From Actinomadura mexicana (GTDB lineage: Bacteria; Actinomycetota; Actinomycetes; Streptosporangiales; Streptosporangiaceae): a stretch of 64,000 nt of DNA. The DNA lies in assembly GCF_900188105.1 (NCBI RefSeq), contig NZ_FZNP01000001.1:372001-436000 (forward strand). The letters run 5' to 3'. The position numbers were made by a program, and so were the translations under genes. Below, piece by piece: positions 52,962-62,822 of this stretch. Every line of letters begins with the position of its first letter. The stretch's first letter is position 1. The notes beneath the pieces were generated by a model. The model was not told the DNA's origin. It ran no database searches and was given only the letters and a program-made list of their open reading frames with translations.

Positions 52962-55900
52962 CGGGTCTCCCTGACGTTCGGCGCGTCGAAGGTGGACTGG
53001 CCGAGCTCGTCGCCCTCGGGCTCGTCCGCGTCCGGGTCGGCGGGCGGGCCGAACGACCACTCCGGCTCGTTGTAGACGGGATGGAAGATGCCCTCCCCGC
53101 CGGGGAACAGCAGGTTGATCTCGTTCTCGGTCTCCCGCATGGACATGCCGGCGGTCGTGGTCTCCCACCGGCCGTTGCCGGCCGGGCGGAGCAGCCCCTT
53201 GATCGTCTGCTTGTTCCAGGTGCCGTCCTGGTAGCCGAGCCGGACGCTGCCGCCCGTCTTCCGGTCCTCCCACGCGTCGAGGACGACCTCGATGCGCTCC
53301 TGGAGGTAGCCGCGTCCACGCTGGCCCGCGACGGCTTCGGCGCGGCCCAGCATCCGGTCGACGATCTCCTCGACGCGCGGGTCGGAGCGGTAGACGTCGA
53401 ACGCGTCGTGGTTGCGGGAGAAGTCGTCGGCGGCGTGCCGGACGGCTGCGACGAGCGTCCCCGCCGTGCCCCTGTCGAGGGAGCGGCGGGTGTACGGGGT
53501 GACCGACAGTGCCTCGACCTGCCGGTAGAAGGTCGAGTGGTAGTGCTCGAAGTCCTCGTAGTGGGCGAGGTCGCGGGGCCGGGACCAGTTGTAGAGGGTG
53601 ACGACGAGGCCGGGCCGTTCGGCGTCGCGCCCCACCCGGGACGACGCCTGGATGTACTCCGCGGTGTTCTTGGGCTGGCCGACCATCACCATCAGGCCGA
53701 AGCGGGACACGTCCACGCCGACCTGGAGCATGGACGTCGCGAGCACGACATCCACCGGCTGGAGTTCGACATGGGCCCGTTCGTAGAAGCGGTCGGTGAG
53801 CGGATGCCGCGGAGCGGCCTTCACTTTCGAGTCCCGCTGCTCCTGGTAGAAGCGCCGCATGTCCGCCACGATCTCGGTGCGGCGGCGGCTGGTGTCGATG
53901 TCGGGGTCGTAGCCGTGCTCCAGCAACTTGAGGACATCGCTGATGTCACCGGAGGAGATCCGGGACGTGAGCTCCTGGATGGTGAGCATGCCGCCGCGCT
54001 GGACGATGCGGTCCGACAGTCCCTTGGCCCTGCCATGGCGGCGGACGCGCGTGGTCACATCGTCGTCCAGGTAGCGGCGCATGCCGGCCAGCTCGCGGGT
54101 GGCGTTGAAGTAGCCGACCATGGTCATGTACGGGTCGGCGGGCTCGCCGTACTTGTCGAAGAGCGTCTGGCCCGCCAGCAGGAGGATCTCGGCGAGCCGG
54201 ATCTCGGCGGACTTGATACGGACTCCGTGGGCGCAGATTCCGAGGTAGCGCCGGCCGGGGGTCCTTTCGGTGACCGGCACCTGGCGGGAGAAGAACGTGT
54301 CTGCGACATCGATGACCTGTGGCGGGAACACGGCCAGCTCGCGGCCGAAGACGCCGCGGACCTGCTCGTGCGCCCGCTTGGTGGTGGCGGTGGAGGCGAC
54401 GATCTTCGGGCCGGTGCGGCGCCCCTCGGACTTCCAGGACGACAGCTCCGCCACGGCCGCCTCGAACAGGCCCACCGTGGTGCCGAGCGCACCGGAGATG
54501 AGGTGCAGCTCGTCCTGAATGATCAGGTCGGGCGGGCGGAGCCTGACGACCGGCCGGGCGCTGACCGCGGGCAGCGCGCCCTTCCTGTTGTGCTTGCCTG
54601 CGCAGCCGGTCTTCTCGTCGAGGTCGTCGTGACGGAAGCCGTGCCGGTCGCAGTGGCTCCGGGTGCGTCCGAAGAGCACTCCGGCGTAGCCCTTCCAGGG
54701 AAGCTGGGCGAGCTTGTCGACGGTGGCGATGACGAGGCTGGGCGCGTACCGGTAGATCTCCTCGTCCACGGTGAGGATCGGGAGGCCCTCATGGTTGGCC
54801 AGCCTGCGGGAGAACGGGCAGGCGTCCCCTTCTCCGCGCGGGCAGTACAGCAGGATGCGGCGCCGGTCGTCGTCGATGTGGAGGTCGCGTTCGGCCCGCA
54901 GCACCTCGCCGCACCAGGGGCAGGCGAGCGTCTGCAGAACGTTGGCCCGGTGGCCGCTGCCCTGGTCGCGCGCCTCGATGACCTGGTCCTTGGCATCGTC
55001 GAACCAGTTGGGCGACACGCCCGCGCCGACCCAGAGCCCGATGCGGAACCTCTCGTCTCCCCAGGTGGCGGGATCCTCCCGGCGGATGGTCTCGGCGGCG
55101 CACACGAGGGCGGCGGCCCGCTGGAACTGCTGCGCGGTGAGCAGCCTCAGCGTGTACCGCATGAGCACGGCGACACCCGCCGTTCCGTCGCGGGCGTCTT
55201 CCGCGGTCCCCAGGGTGCCCTGCAGCCTCCGGATCGCGAACGTGTAGGCGGTCAGCCCGAGGTAGGCCTCGGTCTTGCCGCCGCCGGTCGGGAAGAACAG
55301 CAGGTCGACGAGCGCGGTGTGGTCGGCGGCGCGCTCCGGGTGGCTCGGGTCGGTCAGCGACGGAAGGTTGAGCAGGACGAAGGCCAGCTGGAACGGCCGC
55401 CAACTCGCGGCCGCTTTTCCCCGTGCGTTGACGCGCGCCAGGGCTTCGTCGTATCCGAGCCCCTCCTCCCGCAGCGGCGCGACGGCGGTGTGGCGGCGCT
55501 GGAGGGCCATCGCCTCGTTCGCGAAATGGAAGGCGGCCAGGGCTTCCCTGTGCCGCGGGCTGGTCGGGTCGGACAGTAGCGTCACCCCTGCGGCGATGCG
55601 GTTCACCGCCCTGCGGGCCTGATGGACGGCCTTGCTCGCTGCCTCCCGCAGCGGAGCCGGCAGCCCCGGAATCTCCGCCTCCCTCTCGCTCAGCCAGGTG
55701 GCGTATCCGCCGACCAGGGGCCGCAGCGCATGTTCGAGCTGCTCGGGCGCGGCCTCCGCGAGGACGTCCATCGACATCTCGACGTGTTCGAGCGGGGTAC
55801 CCGGCCCGGTCGGCGCGATCGTGGCGGGCACGTTGTAGACCGGCAGCCAGGTCGTGGTGAGCCGGTGCGCCGTTCGCCGCCCCTCGGCCACAGCGGCATG

Positions 55901-56788
55901 GACGGCGACATTGCGCCCGGCGGCGTAGCGCCGTTCGTTCCGGTAGAGCAACCGCAGGTGCAGTTCCTCCGTATCGTCCCCGACCGCATGAAGGTCGTCG
56001 GCGGGGTCGTCCACGGGAAGGAAGATCGCCTTGGCTCCGTCGAGCGCCGTCACGGTCAGTTCGGGCTGGAAGAGCCAGGCGGTGTCCTTGTTGGTCTCGG
56101 GTTCGCTCTGCTGGTTCACGAGGGCGACCTCGACGACGCGCCTGCCGTCCCTGGGGCGGACGCTCACGCTGAGCAGCACGCCGGGCGCGTCCTCATGCTC
56201 CCCCGTCAGGGGAATCTTGTACGACTCCTCGGCGTCGAGCCGCACCTCCTTCTCGCGATCGCGCGGCTCACGCGACCAGACGCGGACCTTCTTTCCTTCC
56301 TCGTCCTCCTGCTCGCGCTGCTCGTAGTGCCCCCACTCGGCCTTGACCACGACCGCGTCCACGTCGCCGGGGACGCAGAACGACAGGCCCATCGAGGACG
56401 CCCAGATCTTGCCGAGCGTCTGCGGGCTGAGGACTTCGGGAAGCTGTCCTTCGGCCGCGTCGCCGCCCGTCCCGGCCTCGGGATCGGGCATGTCGCCCGC
56501 GCTCTCGATCGTGGAAGCCGGCGAAGGCCGCGGTCCGAGCATCCCGACGAGGTAACGCTCGCGCGGCCCCATCGCCTTGGGCGCGAACTCCTCCTCAGGG
56601 CCGCCCCAGGGCCCCAGCAGGTCGTCCCGAACGAGCTTCTCCAGCTCGTCGCGGACCTGATACGACGTGCCTTCCGCGAACACCTGCGGCACGTCAAGCG
56701 GCGCCTTCGCCTCGGCCGGCTCCCCCTTGGCCAGCGAGAGCTGCACGTCCCCCGGCTGCGGGAACAGCCCCCCGTCATCCTCAACCAC
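52958..56788 (-). CDS. drmA: DISARM helicase DrmA
   Basis: This 1276-residue SF2 helicase has Walker A LLFFPTGGGKTEAYLGL at about residues 495-511, a DEAH-type box LIIQDELHLISGALG, motif III ASTATT, and motifs V/VI in VATSMLQVGVDVSRFGLMVM and YIQASSRVGRDAERPGLVVT. A cysteine cluster (LACPWCGEVLRAE and YCPRGEGDACPF) sits between the lobes. The long N-terminal region (about 1-480) is family-specific. Length and motif order match DrmA. The GTG at 56788 is the start. The gene lies 215 bases after the large methylase gene, a gap with no evident gene. Confidence 0.93.
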   Translation of the reverse strand: MVEDDGGLFPQPGDVQLSLAKGEPAEAKAPLDVPQVFAEGTSYQVRDELEKLVRDDLLGPWGGPEEEFAPKAMGPRERYLVGMLGPRPSPASTIESAGDMPDPEAGTGGDAAEGQLPEVLSPQTLGKIWASSMGLSFCVPGDVDAVVVKAEWGHYEQREQEDEEGKKVRVWSREPRDREKEVRLDAEESYKIPLTGEHEDAPGVLLSVSVRPRDGRRVVEVALVNQQSEPETNKDTAWLFQPELTVTALDGAKAIFLPVDDPADDLHAVGDDTEELHLRLLYRNERRYAAGRNVAVHAAVAEGRRTAHRLTTTWLPVYNVPATIAPTGPGTPLEHVEMSMDVLAEAAPEQLEHALRPLVGGYATWLSEREAEIPGLPAPLREAASKAVHQARRAVNRIAAGVTLLSDPTSPRHREALAAFHFANEAMALQRRHTAVAPLREEGLGYDEALARVNARGKAAASWRPFQLAFVLLNLPSLTDPSHPERAADHTALVDLLFFPTGGGKTEAYLGLTAYTFAIRRLQGTLGTAEDARDGTAGVAVLMRYTLRLLTAQQFQRAAALVCAAETIRREDPATWGDERFRIGLWVGAGVSPNWFDDAKDQVIEARDQGSGHRANVLQTLACPWCGEVLRAERDLHIDDDRRRILLYCPRGEGDACPFSRRLANHEGLPILTVDEEIYRYAPSLVIATVDKLAQLPWKGYAGVLFGRTRSHCDRHGFRHDDLDEKTGCAGKHNRKGALPAVSARPVVRLRPPDLIIQDELHLISGALGTTVGLFEAAVAELSSWKSEGRRTGPKIVASTATTKRAHEQVRGVFGRELAVFPPQVIDVADTFFSRQVPVTERTPGRRYLGICAHGVRIKSAEIRLAEILLLAGQTLFDKYGEPADPYMTMVGYFNATRELAGMRRYLDDDVTTRVRRHGRAKGLSDRIVQRGGMLTIQELTSRISSGDISDVLKLLEHGYDPDIDTSRRRTEIVADMRRFYQEQRDSKVKAAPRHPLTDRFYERAHVELQPVDVVLATSMLQVGVDVSRFGLMVMVGQPKNTAEYIQASSRVGRDAERPGLVVTLYNWSRPRDLAHYEDFEHYHSTFYRQVEALSVTPYTRRSLDRGTAGTLVAAVRHAADDFSRNHDAFDVYRSDPRVEEIVDRMLGRAEAVAGQRGRGYLQERIEVVLDAWEDRKTGGSVRLGYQDGTWNKQTIKGLLRPAGNGRWETTTAGMSMRETENEINLLFPGGEGIFHPVYNEPEWSFGPPADPDADEPEGDELGQSTFDAPNVRETR

Positions 56789-57003
56789 GCCGCGCCTCCG
56801 GCAGTCGATGTCGTGTACTCGCTACACAAGCACAGCCCGCCGACCCTCCGGCCACAGATCGAAGAACAGGCACCCTCCCGACCGAAAGCGGCCAACATGA
56901 ACAGCGGGCCCCGGGCAGCGGGGCCGACCCCCGCTCGCACAGGCAGAGGCGGCCCTTCGCGTTCGACCGCCGAGCTTGGCACCAGCCTGATCCGGCGGCC
57001 CCT

Positions 57004-60000
57004 CTAGAAGAGGCCGCCCTGGTCGGCGGCCCTAACAGGCCGCGCCTTCTTGATCTTCGTGTCGTGGAGTCCGGCGGCGACCTCGGCGGCGTAGCGCTCG
57101 TGGTTCAGCTCCAGTAACCGGTCCACCAGCTCTCGCTGGACGGCGGGCCCTACGGTGTATCGCGTCTCGCGGCCGACATCGTGGTGCCCGTGGTCAAGCT
57201 GCGGGATCAGGTCGTCCCACCCGTAGGCCCGGCACACCGCCTCATCGATCATCTCGTGGATCTGGCGAAGCTCCACGATGCCGGTGTCCGTGCACCTTGG
57301 GTCGTGCACCATGTTGTAGGTCTGGGTGAGCCCGGCCTGCCGCGCCAGCATGAGATCCCGCCGATACCGGTCCAGCCGATCCCCCAGCGCCCGCATCTCG
57401 GCCGTCATCCCCGGCAACGGCAACGTCTCGAACACGTCCGACGGCGTGTACCGCACGTCGGTCTTCATCGTCGAGGCCCGCAAGAGCGTCCATCGGTAGT
57501 GCGGCGCACTGCTCAGCAGGGCCAGCATGGCGGTGTCGTCCGTCGCGAAAACGCCAAGCATGTGCGAGAAAACCTGCCCGGTCGGCAGCAAGACCGGCAG
57601 AACATTCTTGCTGACGAGCGCGATCACAAGGGCCCGATCCAACCCGAGGAGCGCGTCGTACAGACCGGGAGCACGCTCCGCATACTGCCACCACCGTTCC
57701 CGACGTGCCTTGCGATTGTTACCATCGCGCTGCGGCTTAACGAATTGGAGCACCTGCTCGTACGGCTCCGAGTACAGGCTTGCCTTTTCCCTGGGCCAAT
57801 TGCGGAAATTTACTACCCACCTACTGCCCGCCAGGTCCGGATTTGAGGTGACGTCCTGACCGTTGACATACGGCAGCAGCACTTCCTCGTTACAGGCGTC
57901 TCTAGAAATCATCGCTCGTGCGGCGGCCGCTGACATCGTGAAGCCGATTCCGTCGATCTTACTTCCAGAGAAGGACCGGCCGCTATTAGCTGCGAGACGC
58001 ATGACAGAACCGGAAACTCTCGATCTAGAGGTTAGCGACGAAGAGATTCCAGGCACTACAGCGCCATCCAGGTCACATACCACACTCTCCGCCAGAGAAC
58101 TCAGCGTCGTCCAGATCGCACTATATTCGAGCGCAGCACTCTTCGATGGCCACGGCTTGCTCTTGATCGCCCTCCTGATCGCCACACCCTGCTGTACAAG
58201 CCGATCGAGGGAGACTTCACGCGTATCTCCTTGAGCAAGGGTATTCGTTGCGATTAGACCCACCTGACCAACGCCGCACTTCAGCAGATTATGGATGCGC
58301 AGCGTGAAATACCCGACCAGGTCAGCGTTCCCTTTAGCTCCCCTGGCGACGATCTCCGCCAGGTTTTCACGGTACGAGGCGCCCAGAGATCCACTGATCT
58401 TTGACCCGCCCAGGAAGGGTGGGTTGCCGATGATGGCGTCGAAGCCGCCGTTGCCGAAGACCTCGGGGAAGGTCAGGGGCCAGTGGATGGGGTGGCGCTC
58501 GAAGGCTCCCGAAGGGAGGTCGGTGCGCAGCCACGTGTCGCGTTGGCGGCGGGCGGCGAGTTCGCCGGCCTCGTCGTCGGACATGGCCTTCCTGGCTTCG
58601 GTGACGGCCAGGTTGGAGGCGGTGTCCAGGCCCTTTGCCCCCCTACCCGCATGGGCCAGGGCCGAGGCGGTGGTGAGGTCGGCGAAAAGGCGGGCGCGTT
58701 CGAGGTCCTTCTCCGCCTCGGCGAGCATGGCCCGCTTCGTTCTGAGCCTGTCCAAGTCGGTGCCGTCGATGCCGACGATGCGGCGGCGCTTGTCCGCGAC
58801 GCGGCCGACCAGTTCGCGGATGCCGGTGGTCAGGTCGAACAGGGCGCTTTCGTCCTCGTGGAGGTTCCGGCCGCGCTCGGCGTCCATGTGCATGACTTCG
58901 AGCTGGTCGAGCGACGTGATGCCCAGCAGGGAGTCGCCGACGACGAGGCGGTCGTCCAGGAACGTGAACGGCTTGTGCGGGTCCATCGACACCAGCCACA
59001 GCGACAGCTTCGCCATCTCCACGGCCATCGCGTTGACGTCCGCACCGTAGAGGCAGTGCTCGATGACCTGACGCCGAGCGTTGATCAGCACCGGGTCGGC
59101 GTCGGCGTCAATCGTGTGGTCAGTCGGGTCGGCGCTGTAGACGCGTGCGCGTTCGTCTCCTTCTTGGATCCATGCGCTGACGAGGTGGTTGGCGAGGTAG
59201 CGGCATGCTGCGACCAGGAAGGCGGCCGAGCCCATGGCGATGTCGGCGACCTTCAGCGAGAGGATCTCGTCCGAGGACCTGGGCTTCCAGCGCTTGGTGT
59301 CCGAGGTCTGGAGCGGGCCCGGTGAGTAGACGAGCGGCTCCAGTGCGCCTTCGACGACCTGCTTGGCGAGGAAGCTGGGCGTGTAGTGGGCACCCGTGTT
59401 CTTCCGGACGGACGACTCGGTGACATAAAGGGCGTCCGTCAGTATGACCACCGGCAGGTCACGGAGGTCCCGGCGAACGAGGTTGAAGAACGGCAGGAGA
59501 CGTTCGGTCAGGTCATGGTCGCCCATCGTGACAGCGAGCAGTTTCCGGCGGGCCTCCTGCGCGTCGGCGTCAGGCAGCTTCGCGAGCCGCTTTTCCAGGG
59601 CCTTGGCAGAGCCGATCCTGGACTTCTTGTACTCGGTCGCGAGCTTGTCGGCGAGTGTGGCGACGTCCGGGCAGGAGGCGGCGATGTCCTCCAAGGCGCT
59701 GAGAGCGACTTCTTCCTCAAGGCCCGCTTTTCCGATGAGTCCGAGAAACGTCTCGGTCGCGTAGAAGCCATCGTGGGAGAGGAGCCCCTCGTAGACGTAC
59801 CCGATCTCCTCGACCGCCAACGTCCGGAAGGACAGTCTGCGGCGTTCGCGTGACTTTCCCGCGCCGATCTGGACGTACTGCACGGCCTGGAGAATGTGCA
59901 GGACCGTACGGTCGTCGACAACGGTCGGAAGCCACGGGTACAGATCGGCGTCGAATATGGAGCCGTCATGCCCCTGCATGGGCATGTCAAGGTGATCGAC

Positions 60001-61041
60001 GCCGTAGTACACGGCATTGAAGAGGGCGAGGAGTCGGGACCAGCCGGCGTGGGTATGCTCCAGGTCTTCTTCACTGCCGTCTCGGACACGACCTTCAAGT
60101 TCGGCGCAAAGGCGTCCCACTGAATATGACTTCCGGTAGAGCTCTTTGTCCGAGGGAAGGAGTCCGCGCTCTTCCGCGAAGAGAAGAAACACAACACGCA
60201 TCATCACGACCACGGCGCCGCGGTAGACCTCGTGGGCGGGGATGTCACCGATACCTGGGCCGCCCCGGGCGAGGTCGGTGCCGTGAATGCGTCCGATGGC
60301 GGAGACCAGCAGTTCGACGGCCTGGCGGACCTGGACGCCGAGGGCCTCTGTGATGTCCTCCTGGCTGTCCTTGCTCGCGTCCAGGAGCTTGGGCAGCGTC
60401 TCCTCCTCGGGGACGCCGAAGAAGCGGGTCCGGCCGAGGAGGGAGACGAACGCGCGGACGACATCGCGTTCCGCGGCCTCGTGCCAGCCGGCCGAGTCGA
60501 ACACGGCCGTCGTGGTCACGCCGCCTCGCGGCGCCCAGACGAGAGCCCACCAGCGTCCGTCCGTGCAGAGGCCGAGTTCGACCTCGTGGTGGCGGCACAG
60601 CTGGGCGAGCCTGTCGACCGGGGTGGCCGGCCAGTCCGAACTCTTGATCCGCTGGTTGGGGTGGGCGTCGCAGACGAGCCCGAGAACGCGGGTCGACTTC
60701 GCGTCCGTATCGGCCTCCGCACCCGGCTCGTGCAGCGCGAAGGACGGCGTCACCGTGGTGTCGTAGGCGGGGACGTCCATGGCGAGGCCGCTCACCTCGT
60801 CCTCGAACCGGACGAGCTCTCCCCAGCCGAGAAGTTCGGTCAGGACGTAGTCGATCCACGGTCGTCCGGGGAGGGCGGCGTGCTCCACGCGGAGGCGCTC
60901 GCGGACGGGCGCCTCCAGCGCGTCGAGGGCGGGCCAGGTGCGGCGGAGGACGGGCAGGCTGAGAAACGGGCCGGAGACGTCGATCAGCCCGAGCCAGTTC
61001 GTGTGGTCGAAGTCTTCCGTCCGCCTGGTGAACCGCGCCAT
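57004..61041 (-). CDS. drmMI: Large adenine-specific DNA methylase (class 1 DISARM DrmMI-like)
   Basis: This 1345-residue Eco57I/PglX-type methylase has motif I at about 605-625 (VADIAMGSAAFLVAACRYLA), then NAMAVEMAKLSLWLVSMDP. Its catalytic motif IV is FDAIIGNPPFLGGSKISGSL at about 860-880. The C-terminal third is the likely target-recognition region. DNA from about 57,720 to 58,440, coding for the residues just after motif IV, is clearly less GC-rich than the rest. In class 1 DISARM the adenine methylase marks self DNA. It is the first gene of the leftward defence operon. BREX PglX is the nearest alternative, but drmA/B/C follow. Confidence 0.9.
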   Translation of the reverse strand: MARFTRRTEDFDHTNWLGLIDVSGPFLSLPVLRRTWPALDALEAPVRERLRVEHAALPGRPWIDYVLTELLGWGELVRFEDEVSGLAMDVPAYDTTVTPSFALHEPGAEADTDAKSTRVLGLVCDAHPNQRIKSSDWPATPVDRLAQLCRHHEVELGLCTDGRWWALVWAPRGGVTTTAVFDSAGWHEAAERDVVRAFVSLLGRTRFFGVPEEETLPKLLDASKDSQEDITEALGVQVRQAVELLVSAIGRIHGTDLARGGPGIGDIPAHEVYRGAVVVMMRVVFLLFAEERGLLPSDKELYRKSYSVGRLCAELEGRVRDGSEEDLEHTHAGWSRLLALFNAVYYGVDHLDMPMQGHDGSIFDADLYPWLPTVVDDRTVLHILQAVQYVQIGAGKSRERRRLSFRTLAVEEIGYVYEGLLSHDGFYATETFLGLIGKAGLEEEVALSALEDIAASCPDVATLADKLATEYKKSRIGSAKALEKRLAKLPDADAQEARRKLLAVTMGDHDLTERLLPFFNLVRRDLRDLPVVILTDALYVTESSVRKNTGAHYTPSFLAKQVVEGALEPLVYSPGPLQTSDTKRWKPRSSDEILSLKVADIAMGSAAFLVAACRYLANHLVSAWIQEGDERARVYSADPTDHTIDADADPVLINARRQVIEHCLYGADVNAMAVEMAKLSLWLVSMDPHKPFTFLDDRLVVGDSLLGITSLDQLEVMHMDAERGRNLHEDESALFDLTTGIRELVGRVADKRRRIVGIDGTDLDRLRTKRAMLAEAEKDLERARLFADLTTASALAHAGRGAKGLDTASNLAVTEARKAMSDDEAGELAARRQRDTWLRTDLPSGAFERHPIHWPLTFPEVFGNGGFDAIIGNPPFLGGSKISGSLGASYRENLAEIVARGAKGNADLVGYFTLRIHNLLKCGVGQVGLIATNTLAQGDTREVSLDRLVQQGVAIRRAIKSKPWPSKSAALEYSAIWTTLSSLAESVVCDLDGAVVPGISSSLTSRSRVSGSVMRLAANSGRSFSGSKIDGIGFTMSAAAARAMISRDACNEEVLLPYVNGQDVTSNPDLAGSRWVVNFRNWPREKASLYSEPYEQVLQFVKPQRDGNNRKARRERWWQYAERAPGLYDALLGLDRALVIALVSKNVLPVLLPTGQVFSHMLGVFATDDTAMLALLSSAPHYRWTLLRASTMKTDVRYTPSDVFETLPLPGMTAEMRALGDRLDRYRRDLMLARQAGLTQTYNMVHDPRCTDTGIVELRQIHEMIDEAVCRAYGWDDLIPQLDHGHHDVGRETRYTVGPAVQRELVDRLLELNHERYAAEVAAGLHDTKIKKARPVRAADQGGLF

Positions 61042-61439
61042 TCACCGGCCCCTTTCACCTCCGCATGACAAAGTCACGCACTTGAGGCGGGGGGCACATT
61101 CGAGATGGTGCCTGTTCCGCCCAATACGATCAACCACGAGACCACATACGGTCGTGTGCCTATCACGGCACTCGCGTCAGCCCGACGTCATTGCGCCGTT
61201 CACAAACTTGCCTCGAAGCAAGACAATCCGTCGCCTCGGATATATACGGCTAACCTCGTGTTCCATCGACGAGCCCGCTGGTCGCCCGCCCACAGAAGCT
61301 CCTCCGACACCGGCGCCGGGCGCCCGCACCCCCTCGCTGCCGTCTCCACGCGCCTGTTCGGCCGTGTTCGGCAGCCGGCCGGAAGGGAGGTCGAATCCGC
61401 TCATTGACCGAAAGTCATCATCTGCGCTAGAGATGGTGA
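61042..61439. promoter_or_regulatory. Divergent promoter region of the defence operon
   Basis: This 398-base gap between the leftward methylase gene and the rightward nucleotidyltransferase gene is AT-richer than the average, with TATATAT-like sequence near 61,237-61,247 and a small inverted repeat CTTGC/GCAAG near 61,207-61,222. No gene is convincing. Promoters for both operons should lie here. Confidence 0.5.
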
Positions 61440-62237
61440 ATGACGAGTAGTGCTGATCCCGGATGGCTCGTCCCGTTCATCCAGGCTTCAAGCGCGACAG
61501 GGAAGGTTCTCGGAATCGCCGTCGGCGGATCTCACGGCAGGGGGACGGCTGACGGGCTTTCGGACGTCGATCTCTTTTTTCTGGTCACTCCGGAAGAGCT
61601 CACCGCGCTTTACCGGACGCCGCCAGACCATCTCACCGGTCTGCTCCCAGGACGCACGGCAGTGACATACCCCGTGCTCGTCCCGGAGTTCGGTTTGAAG
61701 TACACCGTCATGAGCAGCGAGATCGGCCTCTGCGACCTGTTCTTCGAGGACGGGGCGGGCCCCTCGACGCCCCTGCGCGAGGGGACGGACATCCGCTGGG
61801 ACCCGGGCGGCCGGTTCGACGCGCTGAACCAGACTCTTCTCGCGGAGAGCCGGAAGCGCGAGACCCGGGAGGCGCACGCGGTCCGGATGGCGGTGCAGCT
61901 GGCATCGGAGTACGCGGGAGTCACCAAGAGCGCCGCCCGTGGCCGCACGGTCCAGGCCCGCTACCGGATGTCTAAGGTCGTGAACCTGCTGCTGGGCATG
62001 CGCGGATCCTGGTGGTTCAGCCATTGCGTGGCCGACGAGGCGTTGACGGATCCGGCGGCCCATCTCGCGCCCGGGGTCGCCGGAGCCCTCGCGGAGGACG
62101 AGCTTCAAATAATCCATCGGCAACTGGGCGAGGTATGCGTCAAGGCGATCGAGGACACGGACGGGCTCGCAGCGGAGGTAGAGAGGGCCTTGGTCTCACA
62201 GTTGTACGCTTCGATCGAAGCGATGGAAGGCCGGTAG
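61440..62237 (+). CDS. Nucleotidyltransferase-fold protein
   Basis: This 265-residue protein has a minimal nucleotidyltransferase motif near residues 25-47: VLGIAVGGSHGRGTADGLSD, then VDLFFLV, giving the GS and DxD pattern. A short insert and a helical C-terminal half follow (MSKVVNLLLGMRGSWWFSH and RALVSQLYASIEAMEGR). It may modify a small molecule, RNA or protein. Its place next to DISARM genes makes a defence role possible but unproven. The next gene begins 6 bases downstream, so the two are cotranscribed. Confidence 0.8.
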   Translation: MTSSADPGWLVPFIQASSATGKVLGIAVGGSHGRGTADGLSDVDLFFLVTPEELTALYRTPPDHLTGLLPGRTAVTYPVLVPEFGLKYTVMSSEIGLCDLFFEDGAGPSTPLREGTDIRWDPGGRFDALNQTLLAESRKRETREAHAVRMAVQLASEYAGVTKSAARGRTVQARYRMSKVVNLLLGMRGSWWFSHCVADEALTDPAAHLAPGVAGALAEDELQIIHRQLGEVCVKAIEDTDGLAAEVERALVSQLYASIEAMEGR

Positions 62238-62243
62238 GGCACT

Positions 62244-62798
62244 GTGGAGCCAGTGGAGCCGGAGGGCATCCGGCCGGTGGTCGCGTCCGCGTTGGCCGCC
62301 ATGTGGCCCGTCCCTTACAACGAAGCGCGCCTGACGTGGCGGGAGGTCCGGCTCGCTGATGTGCGGTCGATCGTCCATGTGGCGCGACGGCAGCGGCTCG
62401 ACTCGGCTGAGGAGCTTTTGCAGCTCTACCGGGGCGCGCAGACAGCGCCCTATGTGCCGGTCCGCTTGGTCGGCCAAGGCGAGCGCTCGTTCCTCGTTCC
62501 TCCCGTCGCCGAGGAGCACGGGACGCACCTCGTGCTCATCGACGGGGTGCACCGACTGCTGGCGGCTCATCGGGCAGGGATCCGCCATGTCCGGTTGTTC
62601 GTCGTGTCGGGTGAGCTGCCGACTCCTCCTGGGGACGTCTGCGCGCTGGGGGACATCGGGCTCAGTTCGGAGCATCGGCCGCCGGAGATGATGTTCCGCA
62701 ATCTGCGGCCGGAGGTTTTCCGGCGGGTCGGTGACGCGGGCGGCCTTGAAGCGGCGGTGCGCAGGGAACTGCGCCGCCGACCCGGTGAGGGAACATGA
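62244..62798 (+). CDS. ParB/Srx-fold-like protein
   Basis: The 184-residue protein shows LTWREVRLADVRSIVHVARR and HLVLIDGVHRLLAAHRAGIR. This is the ParB N-terminal-like pattern, in which the late HR segment is the nucleotide-binding box. No ParB DNA-binding helix-turn-helix follows. Such stand-alone ParB-like proteins can be nucleases, CTP switches or kinases. It follows the nucleotidyltransferase gene by 6 bases from a GTG start. The function cannot be stated. Confidence 0.65.
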   Translation: MEPVEPEGIRPVVASALAAMWPVPYNEARLTWREVRLADVRSIVHVARRQRLDSAEELLQLYRGAQTAPYVPVRLVGQGERSFLVPPVAEEHGTHLVLIDGVHRLLAAHRAGIRHVRLFVVSGELPTPPGDVCALGDIGLSSEHRPPEMMFRNLRPEVFRRVGDAGGLEAAVRRELRRRPGEGT

Positions 62799-62822
62799 TC
62801 CGTTTCCGGACGCCGGGTGGTG

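Noticed and set aside
57004..61041. BREX/Pgl methylase PglX as the identity of the large methylase
   Set aside because: The sequence type is similar, but no pglZ, brxC/pglY or lon-like gene is present and drmA, drmB and drmC follow directly, so DISARM is the better call.
61105..61407. Open frame of 100 codons in the divergent region before the nucleotidyltransferase gene
   Set aside because: No ribosome site or domain; poor codon bias; it lies in the expected promoter region.
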